From G963677085 sp963677085 (GTDB taxonomy: Bacteria; Planctomycetota; Planctomycetia; Pirellulales; Thermoguttaceae), in the NCBI GenBank assembly GCA_963677085.2, contig CAXXFH010000004.1, forward strand, positions 496,001 to 560,000: a stretch of DNA of 64,000 nucleotides, read 5' to 3'. The notes under the pieces were generated by a model. That model was not told the DNA's origin and made no database searches. It saw only the letters and a list, made by a program, of their open reading frames with translations. A program made the position numbers and the translations under genes. Numbering within the stretch: position 1 is the first letter of the stretch; every line of letters starts with the position of its first letter. Below, piece by piece: positions 37,668-47,485 of this stretch.

Positions 37668-38972
37668 TTAGCGACCGGCCCACCACCGGTCGAGTTGGGC
37701 GTGCAGTTGGTCAGCCCGGGCGGGTTGGCTGCTGGCCAGATTCTGCTTTTCATGTGGGTCTTCGACGACATTGTATAGCTCGGTTACCCCATTAGGCACA
37801 TTGACCTCGTCGGGGACAATGAGTTTCCACGGGCCGTTGATACACCAGCGATACATCAAGCTGGACGCTGGACGGTGAATGTCTACGGCGTTGTGTAGGT
37901 AGATGTCGCCGAAGATCGTATTGCGTTTTGCCGTTGTATCTCGGTCGAGCAAATTGATGCCCGGCATTGCCGCGGTAGGCTTGAGGCTGCAGGCTTCGAG
38001 GATCGTGGGGACCAGGTCGACACTGCTGACTAGGGTTTTCTCGTCGCGACAAGGTTTGATGCGATTGGGCCAGCGGAGCATGATGGGAGTGCGAATGCCG
38101 CCGTCGTATTGTGAACGCTTCGAACATTTTGCGTAGCCGGGGGCGTCGGGCTTCTGGATCCAACCGTTGTCGGTCACGAAGACGACCAGCGTGTTGTCGG
38201 TCAGTCCTCGCGTGTCGAGGTGATCGAACAACTGGCCGCACGTCTGATCGAACCATTCGCACATGGCCCAATATCGGGCGATGTGGATCGAGTCGGTTTT
38301 CTTCTGGTATTTTTCCAGCAGTGCCGCCGGTGGCGTGTGGGGGCGATGGGGCATGAAGGGAGCGTACCAGAGAAAGAACGGTTGATCCTGGCAGCCGTCG
38401 AGGAAATCGACGATCGGTTGCATGCCTTCGCGTCCGATTTTTAGGCCGACGTCGCCGTGGCGCCCGCCACGCTGAGGATCTCCGTGTGTCATCGCGGCGG
38501 TAAAACCACCGCGACTAGGATGACCTTCCCACCACTTGCCGGTCTGCATGCAACGGTATCCCTGCGCGGCCAACATCCGCGGCAAGGTGGGGACCTTGTC
38601 GATGTAGGCGATCATCTCCTGTCGTTGGCGCAGGAATTCGTCTTTTGGCAGGCTGGCCGGAGGATCGTTGCTCGTGATTTTGTGTTGGTGCGGAAAAAGG
38701 CCGGTCGCCAGCGTCGCCAGGCTGGGGCGGCAAAGGCTGGCCGGTACGTAGCCGCGAGTGAACGTCAGCCCTTCGGCGGCCAAACGGTCGAGGCTCGGCG
38801 TTTCGATGGCCGGATGGCCCATGAAACCGAAGTCGCCCCAGGCTTGGTCGTCGCTGAGGATCATTACCACGTTGGGACGTTCGGCCAGCGGGGCGGCGAC
38901 ACCACTTCGCGCCGCCAGCATCGAGAGCCCAACGACGACCAAACCAGCAAATCTGAAAGCCAAAGTGCGCAT
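37668..38972 (-). CDS. secreted sulfatase
   Basis: A 434-aa type I sulfatase with a signal peptide (1-26, GVA-A). Visible are the metal-binding SDDQ (40-43), CRPSLATLATG (81-91) holding the presumed formylglycine cysteine Cys81, the late TDNG metal site (VVFVTDNG) and the GKWW/KWEGH region. The usual modification motif is C-x-[PA]-x-R; here the +4 residue is Leu85 instead of Arg, which may weaken modification. Sulfatases remove sulfate esters from algal polysaccharides in planctomycetes; the exact substrate is unknown. The start at 38972 has GAGG upstream and gives a normal signal peptide; a long frame extending to 39629 is not supported. Confidence 0.85.
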   Translation of the reverse strand: MRTLAFRFAGLVVVGLSMLAARSGVAAPLAERPNVVMILSDDQAWGDFGFMGHPAIETPSLDRLAAEGLTFTRGYVPASLCRPSLATLATGLFPHQHKITSNDPPASLPKDEFLRQRQEMIAYIDKVPTLPRMLAAQGYRCMQTGKWWEGHPSRGGFTAAMTHGDPQRGGRHGDVGLKIGREGMQPIVDFLDGCQDQPFFLWYAPFMPHRPHTPPAALLEKYQKKTDSIHIARYWAMCEWFDQTCGQLFDHLDTRGLTDNTLVVFVTDNGWIQKPDAPGYAKCSKRSQYDGGIRTPIMLRWPNRIKPCRDEKTLVSSVDLVPTILEACSLKPTAAMPGINLLDRDTTAKRNTIFGDIYLHNAVDIHRPASSLMYRWCINGPWKLIVPDEVNVPNGVTELYNVVEDPHEKQNLASSQPARADQLHAQLDRWWAGR

Positions 38973-39602
38973 CGGGTACCTCACTGAGTGTTGTTGCATC
39001 GTTGCCAATGGAATCGTTGCCAGCGGGCCGGAGGAAAGGAAGTGGCCGGTTGCAGCCGATTTCGGCTTCCGTGGAGGCGATTGTCGGGAGGCTTGGTTTC
39101 CGCCGTCGCGACCGGCGGCACACACCGTTCGGATATTATAAGGCAGAAAGCGCGGAGATCTCATCCGGATTTTCTGAGTCTGCCGTTTGACAATATCCAC
39201 AAGCGACCCACGGGGGGCTACCTTGCCCCGCTGTGCGGCTTGCGGCACAATCGTCCTTGAGTCGACTGCCTTCAAAGGTGGTGTGTCACGACTCTTGTTT
39301 CTGGCACCTGGGTGCCGCCAGTGGCGGCTTGCCCGCCGCTGCTGAAGCAAGAGCCGACGAAGCTGCCCATGGCATCCAAAAACTCGCCTCTCGTGGAACA
39401 CTATCGATGCCTGCATTAAGAATGCCCGCTCTTGGAGACCGATAAGCCTGGAAATCCAAGCTCCCCTTGGTCGCCTTCCGTTCATTGGTCGTGCAGGCGT
39501 CAATAAGGGAGTGGTTGACAACGTCCGCGTCGGTTGGCTTCTCGTACTGCGTGAGCGGCTGTCGTAAACAAATCGCAACAGCAATAGCAGGAGTGGCAGC
39601 CC
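38973..39602. other. 630-bp intergenic region between divergent genes
   Basis: It holds a MITE-like copy (39402-39505) and a GGGTGCCGCCAGTGGCGGC palindrome near 39313. Nothing else was recognised. Promoters for the divergent sulfatase and methyltransferase genes must lie here. Confidence 0.5.
39402..39505 (-). repeat. MITE-like element (family R3), copy 4, inverted
   Basis: 104 bp. Read on the minus strand it starts TATTGACGCCTGC, carries GCGACCAAGGGGAGC and ends AATGCAGGCATCGATA. Confidence 0.75.
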
Positions 39603-42077
39603 GTGGCGAAACCGTTTGTTGCCGAACAAATCGTAGCGGATTTCGGACGGCGGTCACCGTTGGCACAAACGCTGGTCGGCACGTTGGCCGAAGCCGCAAG
39701 GGCCCACGATGGTGTCGGCTACCGGCGTTGGCAGCGATTGTTCGGCAGTCTCTATGGGCATCAACCGGCCGACCAACGGGCATCGCTACGGGAACTGGTA
39801 AAACGTTACGCTCGCGACAACGAATCCATCGAACCCGGCCCCCTCGAGCCTGGCCCTATCGAGCCTGGCCCCCTCGAGCCTGGCAAAGTGTTGTTCGCAC
39901 TGCAGACGTACTATGCCGTGTTGGTCAAGTTGCTGGGCGCGCAGGTGGCCGCGGGCCGGCGAACACAGCTTAGTCCAGCGGTGTTGCTGCGATCGGCATC
40001 TACAGCGGAAGAACGTCAGCGTGTTATCTGGCGGCTGGAGAACGGCGAACTGCTTGCGGCGTGCGGTGTCGCCGGCCATGTCGAACCGGATGTCTTCTCC
40101 TGGTATGCCGACATTTGGAGCCCGGCGCTGGACGACGCAATTGGTCGGCTCGCAACAACCTGGGCCGACTATGAAATCGTGCCCGAGGCAGACGGCATCC
40201 CGTCGCAAAATGGCGATTTGTCGCAGATCGATCGCCTGAAGGTCCTTTACCACGACGTGTTGCCTCGGGCCGTGCGACACGAATTGGGCGAATACTATAC
40301 GCCCGACTGGCTTGCGGATCATGTACTCGACCAGGTGGCGTATCAGGGCGAACTCGATGGGCGACTGATCGATCCGGCCTGTGGTTCGGGCACGTTTTTG
40401 ATGCTGGCCATTCGCAGGGCGACGAAGTGGTTTACGTCAAACAGCGGGTCAAACCGAAAGGCTGGCGACCCTAGCCGCCAGACGATCGAGCGGTTCTGTC
40501 GCCAGGTGTCGGATGCGATCGTCGGGGTGGATCTCAACCCGTTGGCCGTGGTCGCCGCGCGGACGAATTACCTCGTGGCCTTGGCCGACCTGTTGCCCGA
40601 GGTCGAGCATCTGACGATTCCCGTGCGCTGCGGCGACACGATTCTCGATTGCAGGGCTCTCGGTGCCAGCGATTCCCACAGTGACGCGGACACGGAAGCC
40701 GCCGTAGGGTCGAAGGGTTTCGACTGGGTCGTCGGCAATCCGCCGTGGATTGCGTGGGATCATTTGCCCGAGGCGTATCGCGAAGCCACTAAACCGCTTT
40801 GGCAGAAGTACGGGCTGTTTTCGCTGTCGGGCACTGCGGGACGCCATGGCGGAGGGAAAAAAGACCTCTCGGCGCTGATGACCTACGCCGTAGCCGATCG
40901 CCTACTGAACGATAAGGGGAAGCTGGGGTTCGTCGTCACGCAGACGCTCTTTCAGACCAAAGGGGCGGGCCACGGTTTCCGCCGTTTTCAGATCGGCGAA
41001 GACGGCCCTCGGTTGAAAGTTGTTCGAGTAGACGATCTGGCCGACCTGCGGCCGTTTGGCGAGGCTGCCAACTGGACGGCCACCGTGGTTCTGCAGAAAG
41101 GCCGCGCTACACACTATCCCGTGCCCTATGTGAAGTGGACGTCGGGCAATGGTGATGGCCACGGCAAACAGCGGCCGCTTGTGGCCGAACCGATCGACGC
41201 GGCCGATCCCTGCTCAGCATGGCTGGTGCATCCTGCGGCAGCCTCGAGCGACGTGCGGCAACTCGTCGGCCCCTCGGATTATCAGGCTTTTCTAGGCGCC
41301 AACACGGGCGGGGCCAACGGCGTTTATTGGCTCGAAGTGATCGAACGAACCGAACGGGGCGTGCGCGTCCGGAATCTTGCCGGCAAGGGCAAACGCACCG
41401 TCGAGTCGGTCGAGACTATCGTGGAGCCCGATTTGCTCTATCCGTTGCTGCGTTGGGGCAATGTGCAACGCTGGCGGGCAACGCCCTCGGCTTGGCTCTT
41501 GCTCGCGCAAGATCCCGTTACCCGATCGGGCATTGAGGAAACCCGCATGAAAATCCGTTGCCCGTTGAGCTATGCGTATCTCCGCCAGTTTGCCGAGTTG
41601 CTTCGATCGCGAGCGGCCTATCGTCGTTACCAGGGCGAGCAGGCGTTTTACTCGATGTACAACGTGGGCACGTATACGCTTGCTCCGCTGAAGGTGGTTT
41701 GGCGGCGGATGGATCGGCAAATCAATGCGGTTGTGGTTCCGTCGCTGGAGGATCCGGTGATTGGCTTGCGGCCGGTGGTGCCGCAGGAGACATGTGTTGT
41801 GTTGCCGGCGAGTTCTCTCGAAGAGGCTCATTACGTTTGTGCGGTGCTCAACAGCCGTGTGGTTCACGAGTTGGTTGCGGCGTGTAGCGTGCGTGGAGGA
41901 AAAGGGTTTGGTACGCCCGGCATGTTGGAGTTTGTGCGATTATTGCGATTCGTGCCCGAGGACCGCTTGCACCGCCGGTTGGGGACGCTCAGCCAGAAAG
42001 CCCACGATCAAGCGGCCATCGGGGCGGTGGACGACGATTTGGTACACGAGATCGACGAGCGGGCGATGGAACTCTAG
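39603..42077 (+). CDS. orphan N6-adenine DNA methyltransferase
   Basis: An 824-aa SAM-dependent DNA methyltransferase of the gamma N6-adenine type. Motif X-like RHELGEYYTPDWLADHVL leads to the SAM-binding DPACGSGTF (257-265), motif II-like VGVDLNPLAV, and the catalytic NPPW (379-382). The C-terminal half resembles the target-recognition part of type IIG/PglX-like enzymes. The N-terminal ~190 residues have no visible PD-ExK nuclease motif, so restriction activity is unsupported. Residues ~76-90 are a tandem EPGPLEPGPIEPG repeat. The GTG at 39603 follows AGGAG at 9 nt. No nuclease, BREX or DISARM gene is adjacent, so it looks solitary; epigenetic regulation or self-protection is inference. Confidence 0.85.
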   Translation: MAKPFVAEQIVADFGRRSPLAQTLVGTLAEAARAHDGVGYRRWQRLFGSLYGHQPADQRASLRELVKRYARDNESIEPGPLEPGPIEPGPLEPGKVLFALQTYYAVLVKLLGAQVAAGRRTQLSPAVLLRSASTAEERQRVIWRLENGELLAACGVAGHVEPDVFSWYADIWSPALDDAIGRLATTWADYEIVPEADGIPSQNGDLSQIDRLKVLYHDVLPRAVRHELGEYYTPDWLADHVLDQVAYQGELDGRLIDPACGSGTFLMLAIRRATKWFTSNSGSNRKAGDPSRQTIERFCRQVSDAIVGVDLNPLAVVAARTNYLVALADLLPEVEHLTIPVRCGDTILDCRALGASDSHSDADTEAAVGSKGFDWVVGNPPWIAWDHLPEAYREATKPLWQKYGLFSLSGTAGRHGGGKKDLSALMTYAVADRLLNDKGKLGFVVTQTLFQTKGAGHGFRRFQIGEDGPRLKVVRVDDLADLRPFGEAANWTATVVLQKGRATHYPVPYVKWTSGNGDGHGKQRPLVAEPIDAADPCSAWLVHPAAASSDVRQLVGPSDYQAFLGANTGGANGVYWLEVIERTERGVRVRNLAGKGKRTVESVETIVEPDLLYPLLRWGNVQRWRATPSAWLLLAQDPVTRSGIEETRMKIRCPLSYAYLRQFAELLRSRAAYRRYQGEQAFYSMYNVGTYTLAPLKVVWRRMDRQINAVVVPSLEDPVIGLRPVVPQETCVVLPASSLEEAHYVCAVLNSRVVHELVAACSVRGGKGFGTPGMLEFVRLLRFVPEDRLHRRLGTLSQKAHDQAAIGAVDDDLVHEIDERAMEL

Positions 42078-42120
42078 TGCTCTGTCCAGATTTGCCTTAG
42101 GGGTTGAGGCAACATACTGT

Positions 42121-42201
42121 GGGTGCCACTGCTGGCTTGCCCAGCAGTGAGCGGGTGTGGGCGAAGGGTCTACGCTGCTGGACAAGCTAGCAGTAGCACC
42201 C
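42121..42201. terminator. long palindrome between convergent genes
   Basis: 27-nt arms, 42121-42147 and 42175-42201, pair at 24 of 27 positions (GGGTGCCACTGCTGGCTTGC...). It lies between the stops of two convergent genes and could serve both as a terminator, although no T-run follows. It belongs to the GGTGCC palindrome group. Confidence 0.5.
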
Positions 42202-42227
42202 AACTCCTACCTAACCTTGACACGGCA

Positions 42228-42881
42228 CTAGTGTGTTACTGCCGGTGATCTGGCGGAGTGGTAGTCGGTGTTCATTAGGTAGTCGAGCACCTGGTCGGCG
42301 TTTTCCCATACCTCGCGCATGAAATGCTCTCGGATGAACTTCATTACGGCGACCTTTTGTTCTTTGCTGAGATGCCCTAAGCCGGTGACGGTTTTTAGTA
42401 TCTTGTCGTCGCCCTTGACGAGTTGAAGCAGTGCCCAGTGATGAGCGAGTTGATACGAGGTGATCTGGCGGAGTCGCACTCCCTCGTCGGCCATCTGCAT
42501 GGACAGTTCGATGAGTTTGAAGTCGCCCTGAACGGGAAGTTGATCTTGGTTGCGGTTGGCACTGATCATGCCAAAGTTGGTTTTCAGCATCCAGCCATTC
42601 CCGTTATTTTCCCACGCAGCCACCAGTTTATGGTTGTCGCAGATCAGATAGAAGTTCGATCGACTTAGGCTTTCGGGCAGGTGGAGGTGCGCAATAGCCG
42701 GTTGTTCCGCGGCCGGCGGATTGGCGTGAATGGTCGATTCTGGCCGGGAGGACACCTCTGGGACCCGGACCAGGGTAATCCGGATCGGATGGCCGCATTG
42801 GGGACAGTCGCGGACTTCCCCCAGGAGCTCATCCTTGACGTTGAGCTTGCAGTGACACCTCGGGCACGCGATGCGGATCAT
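42228..42881 (-). CDS. zinc-ribbon hypothetical protein
   Basis: A 217-aa protein with an N-terminal zinc ribbon, CPRC (6-9) and CPQC (26-29), of the MJ0042/FmdB-like type frequent in planctomycete proteins. A Pro-rich linker follows, then a globular domain from about residue 75 (SNFYLICDNHKLVAAWENN) that I do not recognise. AAAGGAG is 7 nt before the ATG at 42881. It is transcribed toward the methyltransferase gene and shares no operon with it. Confidence 0.65.
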   Translation of the reverse strand: MIRIACPRCHCKLNVKDELLGEVRDCPQCGHPIRITLVRVPEVSSRPESTIHANPPAAEQPAIAHLHLPESLSRSNFYLICDNHKLVAAWENNGNGWMLKTNFGMISANRNQDQLPVQGDFKLIELSMQMADEGVRLRQITSYQLAHHWALLQLVKGDDKILKTVTGLGHLSKEQKVAVMKFIREHFMREVWENADQVLDYLMNTDYHSARSPAVTH

Positions 42882-43625
42882 GACCGTGCTCCTTTCATCC
42901 TCGTCGACCGAGGATTGTTGGGCGGATCGTCACGCTGGGCATTTCACGCGGGTAGCAAGAAGAGATTAACAATTAGCCTACCGGTATCGGTGGGGGGGTG
43001 TCAAGCGCGAGTTGTCGGGCTGGTGTAGTTCTTCAGGGTGGTTCTTGTCGGCTTGTTGGGTGGTATAGTAGCAGTGCTGGCTCATTCGGTATTGAGCTTT
43101 GGCGACTGAAGTCACTAAAGTCTCACCCCCCGGTTTTCTATGGAGCCGTAACGGTCCTTACGGTATGGATTTATCTCATTCTCTAGGGGGTAATGATTGC
43201 GTAGTATACGTCGAGGAGGTAGTATGGTGGCTCTGTGGCGAATCGATGGAATTTGCCGGCCAAACTACTTCGGTTCCGCACAGACTGTAAAACCTACCGA
43301 AGCGATTTATGGGGTGTCATTGGTGTTGTCGTTACATCCTGGTAGAGGTTGTGGACATGGCGCTTGTGCCGTGTGCCACTGCATGAGGTGGCAGCGGCTT
43401 CCGATAGGTTGTGGAGGAAACCTGCCTGGGCTGAGGCTTTAGAAATGGCTGGCCCTGGCACGCAATGTCCCCCGGCAAGATCGTTGCCGGTCGCGCGGAG
43501 CGACCGACGCGGTCAACTTCGCAAGAAGACAACTTCTGCGCCGCCGCAGCTTTGGGAACGGAACTCAAAGACGGCAGTGCTTGCATGGTGATCAGCTCGG
43601 ATTCGTCTAGCAGGAGTTTGACCCA
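42882..43625. other. 744-bp intergenic region
   Basis: No gene is supported. The segment from about 43390 to 43590 has coding-like composition but no start, frame or motif. The AGGAG before the lipid-synthase gene is at 43612-43616. Confidence 0.45.
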
Positions 43626-46600
43626 GTGGTAGATCACGTGGAACCGGTAGGAACCTTTTTCGGCCCGGCTACGCTGGTTGAGTTGCTCAGGCACCGCGCT
43701 CGTTGTCAGCCCGACGATATCGCTTTCACCTATCTGGTGGATGGCGAGAGTGAGCAGATTCGCCTGAGTTATCAGGAGTTGGATCAGCAAGCTCGGGCGA
43801 TCGCGGCGTGGTTAGAGTCGCGCAACCTGGTCGGTGAGCGTGCGCTGCTGTTATATCCAGCAGGGCTCGAATTTGTCGCCGCATTCTTTGGCTGCTTGTA
43901 TGCCGGTGTGGTGGCGGTACCCGTCTACCCGCCGCGGCGAAACCGATCGATGAATCGCATCGAGGCGATTGCCGAAGATGCCCAAGCGCGAGTGGCACTG
44001 ACGACCGATTCGGTGTTGCAGCGGGTGGAGCCGCTGATTGACGAAACGCCGCTATTGAAGCAACTCACTTGGCTGGCAACGTGCCACGTGGACGAAGGGA
44101 TGGAGGCCAATTGGCGCCACCCGGGAATTCACGGCAAAACGTTGGCGTTCTTGCAGTACACGTCGGGTTCTACGGGCAAGCCCAAGGGAGTGATGCTCAA
44201 TCACTCCAACCTATTGCACAATTCGGCCCTGATTGCCCACGCCTTCGAGCACACGCGAAGCGGCTCCGGGGTGTTTTGGCTGCCAAGCTATCACGACATG
44301 GGACTCATCGGTGGCATTCTGCAGCCGGTCTACGTGGGACGTCCCAATGTCCTCATGTCGCCGATGACCTTCCTGCAGAAGCCGTTTCGGTGGCTGTCGG
44401 CCATTTCTCGTTTTCGTTGTAGCACCAGTGGGGGGCCGAACTTCGCCTACGAGCTCTGTGTGGAAAAGGTAAGTCCGCAGCAGTGCGAGCAGCTCGATTT
44501 GAGCTGTTGGACAGTGGCCTTTAACGGGGCGGAACCGGTGCGGCCGGAAACGGTCGATCGGTTCTGCGAAAAGTTTGGGCCCTATGGATTTCGGCGCGAG
44601 GCCTTCTATCCTTGTTTCGGGCTGGCGGAAGCTACGCTGATCGTTTCCGGTGGCTACACAGGTCGGCCGCCGGTGGTCCGCTCGTTTGAGGCGGATTCGG
44701 TTCTCGAAGGTACGGTCAAGATGACCACCAAGGAGGTAGAGGGTTCGCGCGAGATGGTAGGCTGCGGAGGAGATCTACCTGACCAGAAAATTGTGATTGC
44801 CGATCCCGATACCCATGTCGTTTGCCAGGACATGCAGATTGGCGAAATCTGGGTGCGGGGGCCAAGCATTGCCCAAGGGTATTGGCGGCGACCCGAAGCC
44901 ACTGAGACTACTTTTAGGGCACGGCTGGCGGATACAGGCGAAGGTCCTTTCCTGAGGACCGGCGACCTGGGTTTCTTGCAGGATGGCGAGCTTTTTGTCA
45001 CCGGACGGGTTAAGGATTTGATCATCGTGCGGGGCGTAAACCACTACCCCCAGGATATCGAATTGACGGTTCAGTGTACCCACGAACGACTCCGTCGCGA
45101 CTGTGGAGCGGCCTTCACCGTGGAGGTCGGGGGCCGCGAGAAACTGGTCGTCGTGCAGGAAGTGGGACGCCACAAAAATCTCGATCTGGCTACCGTTTTT
45201 GCCGACATACGCCGGGCTGTGGCCGCCGAGCACGATTTAATGTTGGACGCGATCCTGCTGCTCAAGGCGGGGAGCATTCCCAAGACTTCCAGTGGTAAGA
45301 TTCAACGTCACGCCTGCCGCGATGGCTATACCCAAGGGACTTTGACCGTTGTCGAAAAGTGGCTTGCTACCGACGCCGATGTCACCCCACGATCCCGAGG
45401 CCAATCGGTCAAGCCGGTGGAGCGGGAATTAATGAGTGCCCGCAACGGAAAAAGCAAAAGCTCCAGTGGTGCGAATGGCCACTCCAACGGTGTTCAAAGT
45501 CGAGCCAACGGCCAAGTTCACGGTAAGGAGAAAGTCAACGCAGCGGCCAACGGCAAGCCTCGCGAGGCGGCCCATGCCAATGGGCAGTCGTCGTGTTCGG
45601 CGACCGAGCGGCAGAGTACCTCCGCGTCTGGTTCGAAAAAAGCGGAACTCGTTCAACGCGAGGAAGTGATGCAGGGCGTTTTAGAGGTGATCCAAGAGGT
45701 TGCCAAAGAGCGTGCCAAGGACCTGACGCTCGACACGCCCATCGTGGAGACGGGGCTCGATTCCCTCGAACGGATGGAGATTCTCGCTTCGCTCGAAGAT
45801 CGCTTCGGGGGACGTTTGCCCGAGGAAATTTTCCCCGATTTGCACACCGCCCGGGATTTGATCGACGCGGTTCACGAGTATCTTGGCAACGAGTCCAAGC
45901 AGTCTCGGCGACAATCGGTCGAGGAGATTCCGACGAGCCATTATCGGTTTGGCGAGTTCCCCGAAAACGAGCGGTTGCAGCAGACGCTGGCGTTGGCGGA
46001 CGCCACTGGATTGCGGAATCCGTTTTTCTCGGTACACGATGGTGTCATGAACGATACCACGCGAGTTGACGGTCGCGAACTGATCAATTTCTCCAGCTAC
46101 AACTACATCGGGATGTCGGGTGACCTGGCGGTGCAGAAGGCTGCCAAGGAGGCGATCGACTATTTCGGGACCAGTGTCTCGGCAAGTCGGCTGGTCAGCG
46201 GCGAGAACCGGTTGCATGGTGAGTTGGAACAGGCCCTCGCGGAGTTCATGGGCACCGAAGACGCCATTGCATTGCTCGGCGGTCACGCGACCAATGAAAC
46301 GGTCATCGGGCACCTGCTCGGACCGGGCGACCTAATCTTGCACGACGCCCTGTCGCACAACAGCATCGTGCAAGGGGCCATTCTGTCGGGGGCGCGGCGC
46401 CGTCCCTTCCCTCACAACGATTGGGAAGCGGCCGACCGCCTGTTGCGTCAGTACCGGGGCGACTATCGTCGGGTAATGTTTGTCATCGAAGGTGCCTATA
46501 GCATGGACGGTGACATTCCCGATTTGCCCCAGTTCATCGAGGTGAAGCGGCGTCACAAGGCCCTGCTGATGATCGATGAGGCCCACTCGCTGGGTACTCT

Positions 46601-47180
46601 CGGATCTACCGGGCGAGGGATTGGCGAACATTTTGCGGTCGATCGCGATGACGTGGACATCTGGATGGGAACGCTAAGCAAGTCGCTGGGTAATACGGGT
46701 GGTTTCATTGCCGGAAACCGCGACTTGGTACAACTGCTTCGCTATACCGTGCCCGGCTTCATCTTCAGTGTGGGGCTCTCGCCACCAGCAACGGCCGGGG
46801 CCTTGGCCGCCTTGAGACGCCTCCAGGATGAGCCGCAACGAGTTGCCAAGCTCCAGGAGAACTCGCGTTTGTTCTTAACCTTGGCAAAGGCCCAAGGGCT
46901 GGATACCGGTATGAGCGACGGTACGCCCGTCGTGCCGGTGATTCTCGGCAATTCGGTGGCGACGCTGAAGCTGTCCGGTGCCCTGGCCGATCGCGGGGTG
47001 AACGTGAAACCAATTCTTCACCCGGCGGTCGAAGAAAATGCGGCTCGGTTGCGATTCTTCCTCAGCTCACTACACACAGAGGAGCAAATTCGGTATACCA
47101 TTGAGGTAATGGCCGAGGAGTTAGAAAAAATCGCGCCGGGGAAAATGGCAACACGCAAAGCTCAGGCCGCGGCTCGGTAG
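43626..47180 (+). CDS. fatty acyl-AMP ligase / ACP / alpha-oxoamine synthase fusion
   Basis: 1,184 aa in three parts. Residues ~10-590 are a fatty acyl-AMP ligase: YTSGSTGKPKG (178-188), SYHDMGL, FGLAEATL, TGDLG and VKDLIIVRG. Residues ~600-675 are a low-complexity Asn/Gly/Ser linker (ANGHSNG type). Residues ~680-755 are an acyl carrier domain with TGLDSLE, Ser713 being the phosphopantetheine site. Residues ~790-1165 are a PLP-dependent alpha-oxoamine synthase (KBL/AONS/serine-palmitoyltransferase family), with IDEAHSLG and the PLP lysine Lys1019 in TLSKSLG. Logic: a fatty acid is adenylated, loaded on the carrier, then condensed with an amino acid with loss of CO2 to give a long-chain amino ketone, as in sphingoid-base synthesis. 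The amino acid is unknown. The GTG start has AGGAG 9 nt upstream. Confidence 0.9.
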   Translation: MVDHVEPVGTFFGPATLVELLRHRARCQPDDIAFTYLVDGESEQIRLSYQELDQQARAIAAWLESRNLVGERALLLYPAGLEFVAAFFGCLYAGVVAVPVYPPRRNRSMNRIEAIAEDAQARVALTTDSVLQRVEPLIDETPLLKQLTWLATCHVDEGMEANWRHPGIHGKTLAFLQYTSGSTGKPKGVMLNHSNLLHNSALIAHAFEHTRSGSGVFWLPSYHDMGLIGGILQPVYVGRPNVLMSPMTFLQKPFRWLSAISRFRCSTSGGPNFAYELCVEKVSPQQCEQLDLSCWTVAFNGAEPVRPETVDRFCEKFGPYGFRREAFYPCFGLAEATLIVSGGYTGRPPVVRSFEADSVLEGTVKMTTKEVEGSREMVGCGGDLPDQKIVIADPDTHVVCQDMQIGEIWVRGPSIAQGYWRRPEATETTFRARLADTGEGPFLRTGDLGFLQDGELFVTGRVKDLIIVRGVNHYPQDIELTVQCTHERLRRDCGAAFTVEVGGREKLVVVQEVGRHKNLDLATVFADIRRAVAAEHDLMLDAILLLKAGSIPKTSSGKIQRHACRDGYTQGTLTVVEKWLATDADVTPRSRGQSVKPVERELMSARNGKSKSSSGANGHSNGVQSRANGQVHGKEKVNAAANGKPREAAHANGQSSCSATERQSTSASGSKKAELVQREEVMQGVLEVIQEVAKERAKDLTLDTPIVETGLDSLERMEILASLEDRFGGRLPEEIFPDLHTARDLIDAVHEYLGNESKQSRRQSVEEIPTSHYRFGEFPENERLQQTLALADATGLRNPFFSVHDGVMNDTTRVDGRELINFSSYNYIGMSGDLAVQKAAKEAIDYFGTSVSASRLVSGENRLHGELEQALAEFMGTEDAIALLGGHATNETVIGHLLGPGDLILHDALSHNSIVQGAILSGARRRPFPHNDWEAADRLLRQYRGDYRRVMFVIEGAYSMDGDIPDLPQFIEVKRRHKALLMIDEAHSLGTLGSTGRGIGEHFAVDRDDVDIWMGTLSKSLGNTGGFIAGNRDLVQLLRYTVPGFIFSVGLSPPATAGALAALRRLQDEPQRVAKLQENSRLFLTLAKAQGLDTGMSDGTPVVPVILGNSVATLKLSGALADRGVNVKPILHPAVEENAARLRFFLSSLHTEEQIRYTIEVMAEELEKIAPGKMATRKAQAAAR

Positions 47181-47205
47181 CCGCACGTGGCTTTCCTAGG
47201 GGCAA

Positions 47206-47300
47206 CCGAAGGATACTTACCCGTTTTCCAAGGCGAAACCCCGAGGAGCGTCGCGAGGGACGGCCCGGCGAATTGGTAAGTCGTTTTATCGGTCGATCCT
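47206..47300 (+). repeat. long-hairpin repeat family R2, copy 2
   Basis: ACTTACCCGTTTTCCAAGGC, CGCGAGGGACGGCCCGGCG and TCGTTTTATCGGTCGATCCT in the family order; it starts 25 bp after the lipid-synthase stop and could act as its terminator. Confidence 0.7.
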
Positions 47301-47485
47301 AGCAGGCATTGAAAAGAGACGAAGTCGAGTGGTGTGGGTTGTGTGATACGGCTGCCCGCAGGGGAATGCCACGGTGTCGAGGGGGCAAAAGCGACTTCAG
47401 CCCAACACGCAGAGAAATCACTGTTGCGTCGTGGCTGTTTGCAGATTAGAAAGGATATTGAGCGTAGTGCAGTGGGCCGGTGGCT

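Noticed and set aside
38973..39629. N-terminal extension of the sulfatase (219 extra residues)
   Set aside because: The shorter start gives a signal peptide; the extension crosses a MITE-like repeat and overlaps the divergent methyltransferase start.
39603..42881. Restriction-modification or BREX/DISARM defence locus around the methyltransferase
   Set aside because: No nuclease, helicase, ATPase or Pgl partner is present; neighbours are a sulfatase and a zinc-ribbon protein.
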